A stretch of DNA of 64,000 nucleotides from Zhihengliuella halotolerans (lineage in GTDB: Bacteria > Actinomycetota > Actinomycetes > Actinomycetales > Micrococcaceae): the NCBI RefSeq assembly GCF_004217565.1, contig NZ_SHLA01000001.1:2294001-2358000 (forward strand), read 5' to 3'. Numbering within the stretch: the first letter of the stretch is position 1; every line of letters starts with the position of its first letter. Made by a program: the position numbers and the translations under genes. Shown here one piece after another: positions 1-8,187 of this stretch. Below the pieces are notes generated by a model that worked only from the letters and a program-made list of their open reading frames with translations, was not told where the DNA came from and did not search any database.

Positions 1-839
1 CGAAGAACGGCCAGGACCTGTACGTCTACGTCTCGTCGTACTCGCCCAACGCAGCCCTGGCGAACTGCCAGCCCCCGCACGATCTGATCTCCGTCGTGAA
101 GATCCCGGTCAAGAACCCGACGGCCGCCGCCGTGGTGTCCGAGCCGAACCTCTTCCCGGACGGCGGCTACGAGGGTGGCGGCTGGGCCAGCGCGACCTCG
201 GGCTGCCACGACATCACCACGTACGCCAAGAAGGACATCGCCGCCGGCGCCTGCATGGGCGACGGCATCATCATGGACATCTCCGACCGCGAGAACCCCG
301 TGGTCACGGAGCGCGTGCGCGACACGGAGAACTTCGCGTTCTGGCACTCGGCCACGTTCAACAATGACGCCACGAAGGTCGTCTTCACGGACGAGCTCGG
401 CGGCGGCGGCTGGGCCACCTGCACCGAGGAGTTCGGCCCGGAACTCGGCGCGAACGCCATCTACGAACTCAAGGGCGGCAAGCTCGACTTCGCCTCGTAC
501 TACAAGATCCCGCGCATCAACACCGAGAACGAGAACTGCGTGGCCCACAACGGCTCGCTGATCCCAGTCAAGGGCAAGGACCTCATGGTGCAGTCCTGGT
601 ACCAGGGCGGCACGTCGGTCTTCGACTTCACCGACGCGAAGAACCCGAAGGAGGTCGCCTGGTTCGACCGCGGCGAGGGCCTCTCCGGCGGCGGCACGTG
701 GTCGTCCTACTACTACAACGGCTACGTCTACTCGAACGACCTCTCCGTCGGCCTGGACACCTTCAAGTTGGACTCGGCGATCGACGCCAAGGCCAAGAAG
801 CAGAAGGAACTGAACCCGCAGGCGCAGCGGCGGTACTGA
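1..839 (+). CDS. LVIVD repeat-like secreted protein, C-terminal part
   Basis: The gene enters from the left edge. The frame is open from base 3 and ends at a TGA at 837-839, so only about 278 C-terminal residues are visible. The sequence has beta-propeller-like segments such as GIIMDISDRENPVVTERV and SVFDFTDAKNPKEVAWFDRG, in which a 'D(I/F)(S/T)D..NP' turn recurs. That turn is typical of LVIVD-repeat proteins found on actinobacterial cell surfaces. Several cysteines (NCQPP, SGCHD, ACMGD, ATCTEE, ENCVAH) fit an exported, disulfide-bonded protein. The C-terminus is a charged tail without a sorting signal. Molecular function is unknown for the family. It reads towards the galactarate genes but is separated from them by a strong hairpin. 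Confidence 0.7.
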   Translation, partial: KNGQDLYVYVSSYSPNAALANCQPPHDLISVVKIPVKNPTAAAVVSEPNLFPDGGYEGGGWASATSGCHDITTYAKKDIAAGACMGDGIIMDISDRENPVVTERVRDTENFAFWHSATFNNDATKVVFTDELGGGGWATCTEEFGPELGANAIYELKGGKLDFASYYKIPRINTENENCVAHNGSLIPVKGKDLMVQSWYQGGTSVFDFTDAKNPKEVAWFDRGEGLSGGGTWSSYYYNGYVYSNDLSVGLDTFKLDSAIDAKAKKQKELNPQAQRRY

Positions 840-869
840 TCCCGCGCATCCACGCGTAAACCGCGGTAC

Positions 870-906
870 GACGGCGGCGGGTCCTCTTTCGGGGCCCGCC
901 GCCGTC
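870..906 (+). terminator. Terminator hairpin after the LVIVD-like gene
   Basis: A 12-bp GC-only stem (GACGGCGGCGGG pairing with CCCGCCGCCGTC) begins 30 bases after the stop codon and can be extended by three more pairs into the loop. There is no T-run, as is common for actinobacterial terminators. Confidence 0.6.
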
Positions 907-993
907 ACGTGGGGGCCAGCGACATCTCGCGTGGCGGACAGCTCACGCGCCGATACCGCCCGCGCATGCGGTCATACCGATGCGGATGAATCA

Positions 994-1006
994 CTTGTCG
1001 GACAAG
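994..1006. promoter_or_regulatory. Palindromic GntR-type operator
   Basis: CTTGTCGGACAAG is a perfect 13-base palindrome centred on G1000. It matches the general T-GT-N-AC-A layout of operators bound by FadR-subfamily GntR regulators. It lies 24 bases upstream of the chosen start of the dehydratase, and a GntR gene follows two bases after that gene. Autoregulation of the dehydratase-GntR pair is the inferred role. Confidence 0.55.
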
Positions 1007-1029
1007 TTCTCAACTTGAACGATGGATTC

Positions 1030-2163
1030 ATGACCCACACTGCCGACGCCATCCGCCACATCCGCCTCTCCACCGCGACCCTGCCGCTGTCCACACCCAT
1101 CTCCGACGCCAAGGTCTTCACGGGGCGCCAACGTCCCATGACCGAGGTGGTCTTCCTCTTCACGGAGATCACTACCGAGCAGGGCCACAAGGGGCTCGGG
1201 TTCTCCTACTCCAAGCGGGCCGGCGGGCCGGCGCAGTACGCGCACGCCGCCGAGGTCGCCGAGCTGGCGATCGGGGAGGATCCGAACGACATCGCCAAGC
1301 TCAACACGAAACTCCTCTGGGCCGGGGCCTCGGTGGGCCGCTCCGGCGTGGCCACGCAGGCGCTGGCGAGCATCGACGTCGCACTCTGGGACCTCAAGGC
1401 CAAGCGGGCCGGCCTGCCGCTGGCCAAACTGCTCGGCGCGCACCGGGACTCCGTGCGCACCTACAACACCTCCGGCGGTTTCCTCAACGCGAGCATCGAG
1501 GAGATCAAGGATCGCGCCACAGCCTCGCTGGCCGACGGCATCGGCGGGATCAAGATCAAGGTCGGCCTGCCGGATTCCGCCGAGGACCTCCGGCGCGTGG
1601 CCGCCATCCGCGAGCACCTCGGCCCCGACGTGCCGCTCATGGTCGACGCGAACCAGCAGTGGGACCGCGCCACCGCCCTGCGCATGGGGCGCCGGCTCGA
1701 GGAGTTCGACCTGGTCTGGATCGAGGAGCCGCTCGACGCGTACGACGCCGAGGGCCACGCCGACCTCACTCGGCGCTTGGACACACCGATCGCTACGGGC
1801 GAGATGCTGGCGTCCGTCGGTGAGCACACGCGCCTCATCGAGACCCGCGCCTGCAACGTGATCCAGCCCGACGCACCACGCGTCGGCGGCATCACGCAGT
1901 TCCTGAAACTGGCCGCGCTGGCGGACCACGCGGGCCTGGACCTGGCCCCGCACTTCGCCATGGAGATCCATCTCCACCTCGCAGCCGCCTATTCGCGCGA
2001 GGCCTGGGTGGAGCACTTCGACTGGCTCGACCCGCTCTTCAACGAGCGGCTCGAGACGCGCGACGGCCGCATGGTCGTGCCGGATCGACCGGGCCTCGGC
2101 GTGACCCTCTCCGACCAGGCGCGTGCCTGGACGACGGACTCCGTCGGTTTCGGGCGGCACTGA
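1030..2163 (+). CDS. L-talarate/galactarate dehydratase (enolase superfamily)
   Basis: This 377-residue protein belongs to the mandelate racemase branch of the enolase superfamily. It closely resembles the characterised Salmonella L-talarate/galactarate dehydratase over its whole length, with stretches such as GVGFSYSKRAGG-like, LLWAGASVGRSG and MVDANQQWDR. Visible catalytic residues are the K175-I-K177 motif, Mg2+ ligands D206, E232 and E258, and the C-terminal H308 in PHFAMEIHLHL. It should dehydrate galactarate or talarate to 5-dehydro-4-deoxyglucarate in the cytoplasm. An upstream start at 931 would add 33 residues but would run through the palindromic operator. The ATG at 1030 matches the family N-terminus. 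It is cotranscribed with the GntR gene. Confidence 0.85.
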   Translation: MTHTADAIRHIRLSTATLPLSTPISDAKVFTGRQRPMTEVVFLFTEITTEQGHKGLGFSYSKRAGGPAQYAHAAEVAELAIGEDPNDIAKLNTKLLWAGASVGRSGVATQALASIDVALWDLKAKRAGLPLAKLLGAHRDSVRTYNTSGGFLNASIEEIKDRATASLADGIGGIKIKVGLPDSAEDLRRVAAIREHLGPDVPLMVDANQQWDRATALRMGRRLEEFDLVWIEEPLDAYDAEGHADLTRRLDTPIATGEMLASVGEHTRLIETRACNVIQPDAPRVGGITQFLKLAALADHAGLDLAPHFAMEIHLHLAAAYSREAWVEHFDWLDPLFNERLETRDGRMVVPDRPGLGVTLSDQARAWTTDSVGFGRH

Positions 2164-2166
2164 GCC

Positions 2167-2844
2167 ATGGTGTCATCCCGCACCGCCGAGCTGGTGGCGG
2201 CCCTCCGGCGGCGCATCGTCGCGGGCGACGTGTCCCCCGGCGAGCGCCTGCCCAGCGAGTCCGCCCTTCGTGCGGAGTTCAGCCTGAGTCGCTCCGCGGT
2301 GCGCGAGGCCATGACGCGGCTCCAGGCGGAGGGGTTCGTGCACACCCGACGGGGCGCGGGCAGCTTCGCGCTCGCGCCCCCGCCGGCTCCGACGACGACG
2401 CTGCCGCCGGTGCGAACGCTCGCCGACCGGCTGGCCCTCCTGGAGTACCGTCTGGCGATCGAGCCGGAGGCCGCCGGCCTGGCCGCCCAGCGCGCGACCC
2501 GGCAGGACCTCAATGCGCTCGCGGACGCCGTCGTCAGCTTCGAGGGGGCGGCCGAGCACCCCGCTGAGGCCGTCGCCCATGACTTCGCATTCCACCGGAG
2601 AATCGCCGCGGCGACGGGCAACGTCTTCCTGCTCGACGCCGTCGACAAATTAGGGGCGACCATGATCGCCATGCCGCGTGTCCGGCTTGAATCGTCCGCA
2701 GTGACGGCAGCGGCCGGCGAGCACCGGGCTGTGCTCGACGCGCTGCGCGACGGCGACTCCGCGGGCGCGGCGGCGGCTATGCGGACTCACCTGACGGCGT
2801 CGAAGAGGCGACTGAAGGGTGAGGTGGGCCACACAAGGCGCTAG
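2167..2844 (+). CDS. GntR/FCD (FadR-type) transcriptional regulator
   Basis: This 225-residue protein has an N-terminal winged helix-turn-helix (about residues 5-70, including LPSESALRAEFSLSRSAVRE) and a C-terminal FCD effector domain (about 85-215). FCD domains usually bind small organic acids, often through a metal held by Asp and His; DFAFHRRI and EHRAVLDAL carry the expected residues. The ATG follows the dehydratase stop by three bases, so the two are an operon. The palindrome CTTGTCGGACAAG upstream of the dehydratase is the likely binding site. Repression relieved by galactarate or a downstream intermediate is the probable logic, by analogy with other acid-sugar GntR regulators. Confidence 0.8.
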   Translation: MVSSRTAELVAALRRRIVAGDVSPGERLPSESALRAEFSLSRSAVREAMTRLQAEGFVHTRRGAGSFALAPPPAPTTTLPPVRTLADRLALLEYRLAIEPEAAGLAAQRATRQDLNALADAVVSFEGAAEHPAEAVAHDFAFHRRIAAATGNVFLLDAVDKLGATMIAMPRVRLESSAVTAAAGEHRAVLDALRDGDSAGAAAAMRTHLTASKRRLKGEVGHTRR

Positions 2845-2893
2845 TATGCGTAGCTAGACCCCACGCGCCTTCCTTCCATACCCGGAGTGCATA

Positions 2894-3790
2894 GTGTTTA
2901 CGTTGGACCAGATCAAGAGCTTCGTGGCCGTTGCGGAGGAGCTCCACTTCGGACGCGCCGCCGAGCGCCTGAACATGACGCAGCCACCCCTGAGCCGCCA
3001 GATCCAGAAGCTGGAGAAGACCGTCGGCGTGCAGCTCGTCGAGCGCGATAACCGCAAGGTGGCACTCACCGCAGCTGGCCAAGCCTTCCTCGCCGACGCC
3101 CGCAAACTCCTGGTCGCGGCCGAGCAGGCACCCTTCACGGCTCGCCGCATCGCGCAGGGACAGGCCGGCGTGCTGCGCATCGGCTTCACGGCGACCTCCG
3201 GCTTCAGCGTGCTGGGCACCCTGCTGGCCCGTCTCGGCCGAGCCCTCCCCGACGTCGACCTCGACCTGCGCGAACAGGTCACGAGCGAGCAGCTGCAGGC
3301 CCTGACCGACGGTGAGCTGGACGTCGGGCTGGCCCGCCCCCCGTTCGACACCGAGCACTTCGCCTCCCGCCTGCTGCTGGCCGAATCGCTGCTGCTGGCC
3401 GTGCCCGAGAACCACCACCTCGCCGAGGCGCGGCAGCCGATCACGGCCGCAGACCTGCGGGCCGTGCCGCTGATCATGCACTCGCCGACGAAGGCCCGCT
3501 ACTTCTACGATCTGGCGATCCGGCACATGCCCGTCGAGCACGGCAACGTCGTACACACCGTCAGCCAGATCCTGACGATGGTCTCCCTCGTGGCCGCCGG
3601 GCGCGGCGTCGCTTTCGTGCCGGAGTCGGCCAGGCGTCTCGGCATCGAGGGCGTGACCTACCTCCCGATCGCCGGTGAGGCGTCGAACGCCGTCGAACTG
3701 CACGCCATCTGGCGCCGCGGCGCCAAGAACCCGGCGTTGCGCCGCATGACGGACCTGCTCACGCGCGACGCGCAGCCCGTGCGCGTGTGA
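2894..3790 (+). CDS. LysR-family transcriptional regulator
   Basis: This 298-residue LysR protein has a typical N-terminal helix-turn-helix (residues 1-60, with ELHFGRAAERLNMTQPPLSR) followed by a type 2 periplasmic-binding-fold effector domain (about 88-295). The start is a GTG at 2894. Unlike most LysR genes it is not divergent from its probable target but points at it: 5-dehydro-4-deoxyglucarate dehydratase begins 149 bases downstream. It could instead act on the neighbouring dehydratase-GntR operon. The sequence shows a complete domain with no truncation. Effector identity cannot be read from sequence. Confidence 0.8.
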   Translation: MFTLDQIKSFVAVAEELHFGRAAERLNMTQPPLSRQIQKLEKTVGVQLVERDNRKVALTAAGQAFLADARKLLVAAEQAPFTARRIAQGQAGVLRIGFTATSGFSVLGTLLARLGRALPDVDLDLREQVTSEQLQALTDGELDVGLARPPFDTEHFASRLLLAESLLLAVPENHHLAEARQPITAADLRAVPLIMHSPTKARYFYDLAIRHMPVEHGNVVHTVSQILTMVSLVAAGRGVAFVPESARRLGIEGVTYLPIAGEASNAVELHAIWRRGAKNPALRRMTDLLTRDAQPVRV

Positions 3791-3824
3791 TGCCCTGAGG
3801 GTATTGATCTATCCATTTTTGGGC

Positions 3825-3855
3825 TTGGACAGGCATTACTCGGCGCACCTAGGCT
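3825..3855 (+). promoter_or_regulatory. Possible promoter of the kdgD operon
   Basis: TTGGAC at 3825-3830 and TAGGCT at 3850-3855 could form -35 and -10 elements with 19-base spacing, preceded by an AT-richer stretch at 3801-3820. A GC-rich inverted repeat (CGCGCCCCGTC with GACGGCGGGCGCG, about 3883-3910) lies between this and the GTG start at 3940 and might affect readthrough or translation. Spacing is longer than ideal, as is common for activator-dependent promoters. Confidence 0.3.
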
Positions 3856-3939
3856 GGCGGTGATACCGACCCGTACACAGCACGCGCCCCGTCTCCGACG
3901 GCGGGCGCGCGCTGGCAACCGCCACCAAGGACGGACCCC

Positions 3940-4887
3940 GTGACCCAGTACTCGCCGGCCGAGCTTGCCGCCAAACTCAAAGACGGACTGCTCTCCTTCC
4001 CCGTCACGGCGTTCGACGCCGACCTGCAGATCGACGAGGCGGCCTACCGAAGCCACCTCGACTGGCAGGCGAGCTTCGACGTCGCCGGCCTCTTCGCCGC
4101 CGGCGGCACGGGCGAGGGCTTCAGCCTCTCCCCCGCGGAATCCTCCCGCGTCGTCGCGATGGCGGTCGACGTCGCGGGCACCCGCACCCCGGTGCTCGCC
4201 TCCGCCGGCGGGCCGACCTACCAGGCCGTCGAGAACGCTCGGGCCGCCGAGGCCGCCGGCGCCGAGGGCCTCCTGCTGCTGCCGCCCTACCTGACCGAGT
4301 GCGATCAGGAGGGCCTGCTCGCCCACGTGGACGCGGTCTGCGCCGCAACGAACATCGCGGTCATCGTGTACAACCGCGCCAACGCGATCTACGGTGCCGA
4401 CACCGTCGCTGCCCTGGCCGAACGCCACCCCAACTTCATCGGGTTCAAAGACGCCACCGGCGATATCGAGGCCGTGACCCGCGTCGTTGCGAAGAACGGC
4501 GACCGTCTCTTCTACCTCGGCGGCCTGCCGACCGCGGAGACCTTCGCCCTGCCCATGCTCCAGCTCGGCATGAGCACCTACTCCTCGGCGATGTACAACT
4601 TCGTCCCCGAGTTCGCCCTCGAGTTCTACGCCGACGTCCGCCGCCAGGACCGCGCCGCGGTGACCGAGAAGCTCAACCGCTTCGTCCTGCCCTACCTGGA
4701 GATCCGCGACCGTGTGAAGGGCTACGGCGTCTCGATCGTCAAGGGCGGCCTGAAGGCCGTCGGCCGCGACGCCGGCAGCGTCCGCCCGCCCCTGCAGGAC
4801 CTCACAGAACGAGACCTCGCCGATCTCGCCGACCTCATCGACGCCGCAGGCATCCGCCCTGGGTCCGCGGCGCTGCAGAACGCCTGA
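3940..4887 (+). CDS. kdgD: 5-dehydro-4-deoxyglucarate dehydratase
   Basis: This 315-residue protein is a DapA/NAL-superfamily TIM barrel. It has the GGTGEG phosphate-loop-like motif at residues 55-60, the catalytic Tyr144 in IVYNRAN and the Schiff-base Lys170 in [18 protein letters not shown] and the overall length match KdgD. KdgD removes water and CO2 from 5-dehydro-4-deoxyglucarate to give 2,5-dioxovalerate (2-oxoglutarate semialdehyde). The start is GTG at 3940. The next gene begins 18 bases downstream and encodes the enzyme that uses this product, which strongly supports the assignment over generic dihydrodipicolinate synthase. Confidence 0.88.
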   Translation: MTQYSPAELAAKLKDGLLSFPVTAFDADLQIDEAAYRSHLDWQASFDVAGLFAAGGTGEGFSLSPAESSRVVAMAVDVAGTRTPVLASAGGPTYQAVENARAAEAAGAEGLLLLPPYLTECDQEGLLAHVDAVCAATNIAVIVYNRANAIYGADTVAALAERHPNFIGFKDATGDIEAVTRVVAKNGDRLFYLGGLPTAETFALPMLQLGMSTYSSAMYNFVPEFALEFYADVRRQDRAAVTEKLNRFVLPYLEIRDRVKGYGVSIVKGGLKAVGRDAGSVRPPLQDLTERDLADLADLIDAAGIRPGSAALQNA

Positions 4888-4905
4888 AGCAAAGGAGCAC
4901 ATTCG

Positions 4906-6504
4906 ATGCCCACCCAGAACATCACCCTCACGGGCCGGTCACTGATCGCCGGCGCGTCCGTCACCGGCAACGGCGGCACCGTCAACGGCTTCGACCCCGC
5001 GACGAACGAACCGCTGGAACCGGCCTACTCCCTCATCGACGCCGACCAGCTCACGGCCGCCACCGCCGCCGCAGGCGAGGCCTTCGACTCGTTCCGCGCG
5101 CTCGAGCCCCAGACGCATGCGGCGTTCCTGGAGCGGATCGCGGAGAACATCGAAGCCGCCGGCGACGCGATCGTCGAGCGCGCGATGGCAGAGACCGGCC
5201 TGCCGGAGGCACGCCTCGTCGGCGAACGCGGACGCACGTGCAACCAACTGCGCCTCTTCGCCGGCGTCGTGCGCGCCGGGAACCACCGCGGCGTCCGCGT
5301 CGACCCCGCCCTGCCGGACCGCAAGCCGCTGCCGCGTCCGGACATCCGCCAGCGCAAGATCCCGCTGGGCCCTGTCGCGGTCTTCGGCGCCAGCAACTTC
5401 CCGCTCGCCTTCTCGACCGCGGGCGGCGACACCGCCAGCGCCCTCGCCGCCGGCTGCCCCGTCGTTTTCAAAGCCCACAACGCGCACCCCGGCACAAGCG
5501 AGCTCGTCGGCGCGGCCATCACGTCCGCCGTCGCCGAATTCGACCTGCACCCGGGCGTCTTCTCGCTGATCTACGGCCCCGGCTCGACGATCGGCCAGGC
5601 CCTCGCGACCGACCCGGCCATCAAGGCCGTGGGCTTCACCGGCTCCCGTGGCGCCGGCACGTCGCTCATGCAGGCCGCCGCCGCCCGCCCCGAGCCGATC
5701 CCGGTCTACGCGGAGATGAGCTCCATCAACCCCGTGTTCTTCTTCGACGGCGCCCTCACCGGCGACCTCGACGCGCTCGCCACCGCATACCTTGGCTCGG
5801 TCACCGGGTCCAGCGGCCAGCTGTGCACTTCCCCCGGCCTCGTGTTCGTGCCCTCCTCCGCGGCGGGAGACGCGCTGGTCGAGGCGATCGGCCGCGCCGC
5901 AGCGGCCCAGGCCGGCCAGACGATGCTGACCCGCGGCATCGCCGAGTCCTGGACCGCCGGCGCCGACGCGCTGGGCGCGCAGGCCGGCGTCGAGGTGATC
6001 GGACGGGGCGTCGCAGGCGGCACCGCGAATGCGCCAGCCCCGGTGGTCTACGGGACGGACACTCCGACGTTCCTGTCCAACCCGGTCCTGCACGAGGAGA
6101 TCTTCGGCGCAGCCTCCCTGGTCATCCGCTACGCGGACGCCACCGAACTCGTCGCCGCGGCCGAACGGCTCGAGGGCCAGCTGACCGCGACCCTGCACCT
6201 CACCGACGCCGACCACGCGCCGGCCTCTGCCCTGCTGCCGGTGCTGGAGCGCAAGGCCGGACGGATCCTCGCCAACGGCTGGCCGACGGGCGTGGACGTT
6301 GGCCACGCGATGGTCCACGGCGGGCCGTTCCCGGCGACGTCGGATAGCAGGACGACGTCGGTCGGCAGCCTCGCGATCGACCGGTTCCTGCGCCCGGTGG
6401 CCTACCAGAACCTGCCGGCGGCCCTGCTGCCGGAGGACCTGCAGGAGTCCAACCCGCGCGGGCTGACCCGCCAGGTCGACGGCCGGGTCACGCTCGCGGG
6501 CTGA
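4906..6504 (+). CDS. 2,5-dioxovalerate (2-oxoglutarate semialdehyde) dehydrogenase
   Basis: This 532-residue NADP-type aldehyde dehydrogenase oxidises 2,5-dioxovalerate to 2-oxoglutarate, the last step of the route from galactarate. Visible residues are Asn164 in FGASNFPLAFS, the nucleotide-binding FTGSRGAG segment near 244-251, the general base Glu270 in YAEMSSINP and the nucleophile Cys307 in GQLCTSPG. The late motif FPATSDSRTTSVG is characteristic of the acid-sugar (type III) subgroup of these dehydrogenases. The Shine-Dalgarno AAAGGAG lies just before the ATG. It is the second gene of the kdgD operon and is followed by a clear terminator. Confidence 0.88.
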   Translation: MPTQNITLTGRSLIAGASVTGNGGTVNGFDPATNEPLEPAYSLIDADQLTAATAAAGEAFDSFRALEPQTHAAFLERIAENIEAAGDAIVERAMAETGLPEARLVGERGRTCNQLRLFAGVVRAGNHRGVRVDPALPDRKPLPRPDIRQRKIPLGPVAVFGASNFPLAFSTAGGDTASALAAGCPVVFKAHNAHPGTSELVGAAITSAVAEFDLHPGVFSLIYGPGSTIGQALATDPAIKAVGFTGSRGAGTSLMQAAAARPEPIPVYAEMSSINPVFFFDGALTGDLDALATAYLGSVTGSSGQLCTSPGLVFVPSSAAGDALVEAIGRAAAAQAGQTMLTRGIAESWTAGADALGAQAGVEVIGRGVAGGTANAPAPVVYGTDTPTFLSNPVLHEEIFGAASLVIRYADATELVAAAERLEGQLTATLHLTDADHAPASALLPVLERKAGRILANGWPTGVDVGHAMVHGGPFPATSDSRTTSVGSLAIDRFLRPVAYQNLPAALLPEDLQESNPRGLTRQVDGRVTLAG

Positions 6505-6524
6505 TCCCCGCGCAAGATCAGAGG

Positions 6525-6550
6525 ACGACGGCGGCGAATGCCGCCGTCGT
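6525..6550 (+). terminator. Rho-independent terminator of the kdgD operon
   Basis: An 11-bp perfect stem (ACGACGGCGGC / GCCGCCGTCGT) with a GAAT loop is followed by the T-rich tail TCTTTGTTGT. It sits 20 bases after the dehydrogenase stop. Confidence 0.85.
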
Positions 6551-6572
6551 TCTTTGTTGTGCCCCTGAAACG

Positions 6573-6615
6573 ACGTCGGCCCCTCGCCGCCGCAATGGCA
6601 GGGAGGGGCCGACGT
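6573..6615 (-). terminator. Terminator of the first binding-protein gene
   Basis: A perfect 13-bp inverted repeat (ACGTCGGCCCCTC / GAGGGGCCGACGT) lies 19 bases beyond the stop of the minus-strand gene that ends at 6635. It stands back to back with the terminator of the plus-strand operon, insulating two convergent units. Confidence 0.7.
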
Positions 6616-6634
6616 GGTATCGGGCGGACCGCGA

Positions 6635-7918
6635 TCAGCCGATCGCCAGCTCCATCTCCGCGACCATGGACTCGGCGGCGTCGGCCGGGCTCTGGCGACC
6701 GAAGTACACCTCGAGCTCGTACCGGCCGAGGATGTCCTGCAACTCCGAGAATCCGACCGGTGGCACCGGCTCGACCTCGCCGAGCTCCGGCTCGACGGCC
6801 TCCACGAACTCGGCGGACGCCTGGTCCATCCCCTCGAGCTCCTCAGCGACCGCGGCGCGGACCTCGGTGTTCGACGGCAGGCCGCGCTCGGTCATGCCGA
6901 TCAGGCCGGCGTCGACGTTGTTCACGAAGTAGTCGACGAACGCCTGCGCCTCCTCCGGGTGATCTGAGCCCGCGGCGACCGAGAGCATCATCGACGCCTT
7001 GTACCAGAGGCCGGCGTCGTTCGCGTCGCCGGTCTGCGACGGGTAGCGCAGCGGGACGACGTCGGAGCCGGAGGCCGTGCCGATGGCGGAGAGCTGGTTG
7101 GACCAGTACGTGCCCATCGCGGCGCTGCCGGTGCCGACGAGCGACTGGTCGACTGCGGCCGTCTGATCCTCCGCGATGAGGGACGCCTGCGGGAAGGCCC
7201 CGTTCTCGGTGAGGTCGAGCAGGTGCTGCAGGTAGGCCTCGGCATCGGCTGCATTCAGGCCGAGCTGCCCGTCCTCGGTCGTCAGGTTTTTGCCCTGCTG
7301 ACGCAGCCAGACTTGGATGTTGAGTGGCTCGGCCGGCGCGCCAGCGCCGTAGATCCCGTCACCGCTCTCGCTGATCTCCTGCGCGATGGCGGAGAAGTCA
7401 TCCCACGTCCACGTGGAGTCATCTGGCATGTCGACGCCAGCTTCGGAGAACACGTCAGGGTTCGCCAGGATGATCGGCGTGTTGATTCCGGTCGTGATGC
7501 CGAACAGGCCCTCCTCAGTGCGCCCGTTGTCCAGCACGGAGTCCTCGATGAGCGACGTCTCGACGCCGGAGAGGTCCAGCAGCGCGCCGCGGTCGGCGTA
7601 CTCGCGCAGGAACTGCGCGTCCATCTGGATGATGTCCGGGGCGTCGTTGGCCGCAGTCTGCGTGGCCAGTTTGTCCCAGTAGCCGTTCCAGTCGCCGTAT
7701 TCGGGGACGACGTCGATACCCGGGTTCTCCGCCTCGAACGACTCGATGATCTGCTCAGTGATCTGGGCGCGGGCGTCGGAGCCCCACCAGGTGAAACGAA
7801 GGGTGACGTCGCCGTCCCCGCCGGACCCCGCCTCCTCCGATCCGCCGCCGCAGGCCGTCAGGGCCAGGGCCGATACCGCCGTGACCGCGGCCGCCTGTGC
7901 AAGTCGCTTGAACTTCAT
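6635..7918 (-). CDS. ABC sugar importer substrate-binding lipoprotein 1
   Basis: This 427-residue extracytoplasmic binding protein is a family 1 (MalE/UgpB-like) solute-binding protein. Residues 1-20 form a lipoprotein signal peptide ending in the lipobox LTAC, followed by a GGGSEEAGSGG linker. The mature part has the usual TWWGSDAR and NPGIDVVPEYGDW segments. A start at 7990 would place 24 residues before the signal peptide; the ATG at 7918 has GAAGG upstream and is preferred. No permease or ATPase gene is adjacent. The protein is a clear paralogue of the product of 8188-9495, with more than half of aligned positions identical by eye. A LacI-type operator precedes it. The ligand is probably an oligosaccharide from rhamnogalacturonan, inferred only from the shared regulon. 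Confidence 0.85.
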   Translation of the reverse strand: MKFKRLAQAAAVTAVSALALTACGGGSEEAGSGGDGDVTLRFTWWGSDARAQITEQIIESFEAENPGIDVVPEYGDWNGYWDKLATQTAANDAPDIIQMDAQFLREYADRGALLDLSGVETSLIEDSVLDNGRTEEGLFGITTGINTPIILANPDVFSEAGVDMPDDSTWTWDDFSAIAQEISESGDGIYGAGAPAEPLNIQVWLRQQGKNLTTEDGQLGLNAADAEAYLQHLLDLTENGAFPQASLIAEDQTAAVDQSLVGTGSAAMGTYWSNQLSAIGTASGSDVVPLRYPSQTGDANDAGLWYKASMMLSVAAGSDHPEEAQAFVDYFVNNVDAGLIGMTERGLPSNTEVRAAVAEELEGMDQASAEFVEAVEPELGEVEPVPPVGFSELQDILGRYELEVYFGRQSPADAAESMVAEMELAIG

Positions 7919-8000
7919 GTTCCCCACCTTCTCAATGTGTTCCGCAGCCCGCATCCGCCGTGGCGGCGATCCCGAGTTGGAACGTTTCATTTATAGGACG

Positions 8001-8015
8001 TGAAAGCGCTTTCCA
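8001..8015. promoter_or_regulatory. LacI-type operator in front of binding protein 1
   Basis: TGAAAGCGCTTTCCA contains the perfect palindrome GAAAGCGCTTTC (8002-8013). On the minus strand it overlaps a possible -35 element TTGGAA (8016-8011), with TATAAA (7995-7990) 15 bases further on, so bound repressor would block the promoter. A weaker GGAACGTTTC repeat at 7979-7988 could be an accessory site. It matches the four other operators of this regulon. Confidence 0.7.
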
Positions 8016-8046
8016 ATTGCGCTCGATTGCCAGCATAGCTCAGTTC

Positions 8047-8062
8047 GTGTGACTCGTCACAC
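8047..8062. promoter_or_regulatory. GTGTGAC-TC-GTCACAC palindrome
   Basis: This is a perfect 7+2+7 inverted repeat 31 bases upstream of the possible -35 element of binding protein 1. It resembles a CRP/GlxR site (TGTGA-N6-TCACA) but has only four bases between the TGTGA and TCACA halves. It may be an activator site; the binding factor is unknown. Confidence 0.4.
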
Positions 8063-8120
8063 ATCTTTATCAGATCGTCACCGGGATCGGCATCAGTCGC
8101 GCTCCCCGGTTCCGCACGGC

Positions 8121-8167
8121 GGCGGGGCCGGCGATTCGAGCTCTCGGCCCGGTTCGCCGACCCCGCC
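8121..8167 (-). terminator. Possible terminator of binding protein 2
   Basis: GGCGGGG (8121-8127) pairs with CCCCGCC (8161-8167), and GGCG with CGCC inside it across a 2-base internal loop. It lies 20 bases beyond the stop of the minus-strand gene ending at 8188. No T-run follows. Confidence 0.4.
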
Positions 8168-8187
8168 GGGGTGTCGTGCGCGCACTA

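Noticed and set aside
931-1029. 33-codon N-terminal extension of the galactarate dehydratase
   Set aside because: It would include the palindromic operator and has no match to the family N-terminus.
2845-2893. TATGC ... GCATA inverted repeat upstream of the LysR gene
   Set aside because: Half-sites are only five bases and about 40 bases apart, too weak to call an operator.
4299-6347. 682-codon open frame across kdgD and the dehydrogenase
   Set aside because: Arg/Pro-rich composition and full overlap with two well-supported enzymes mark it as a shadow frame.
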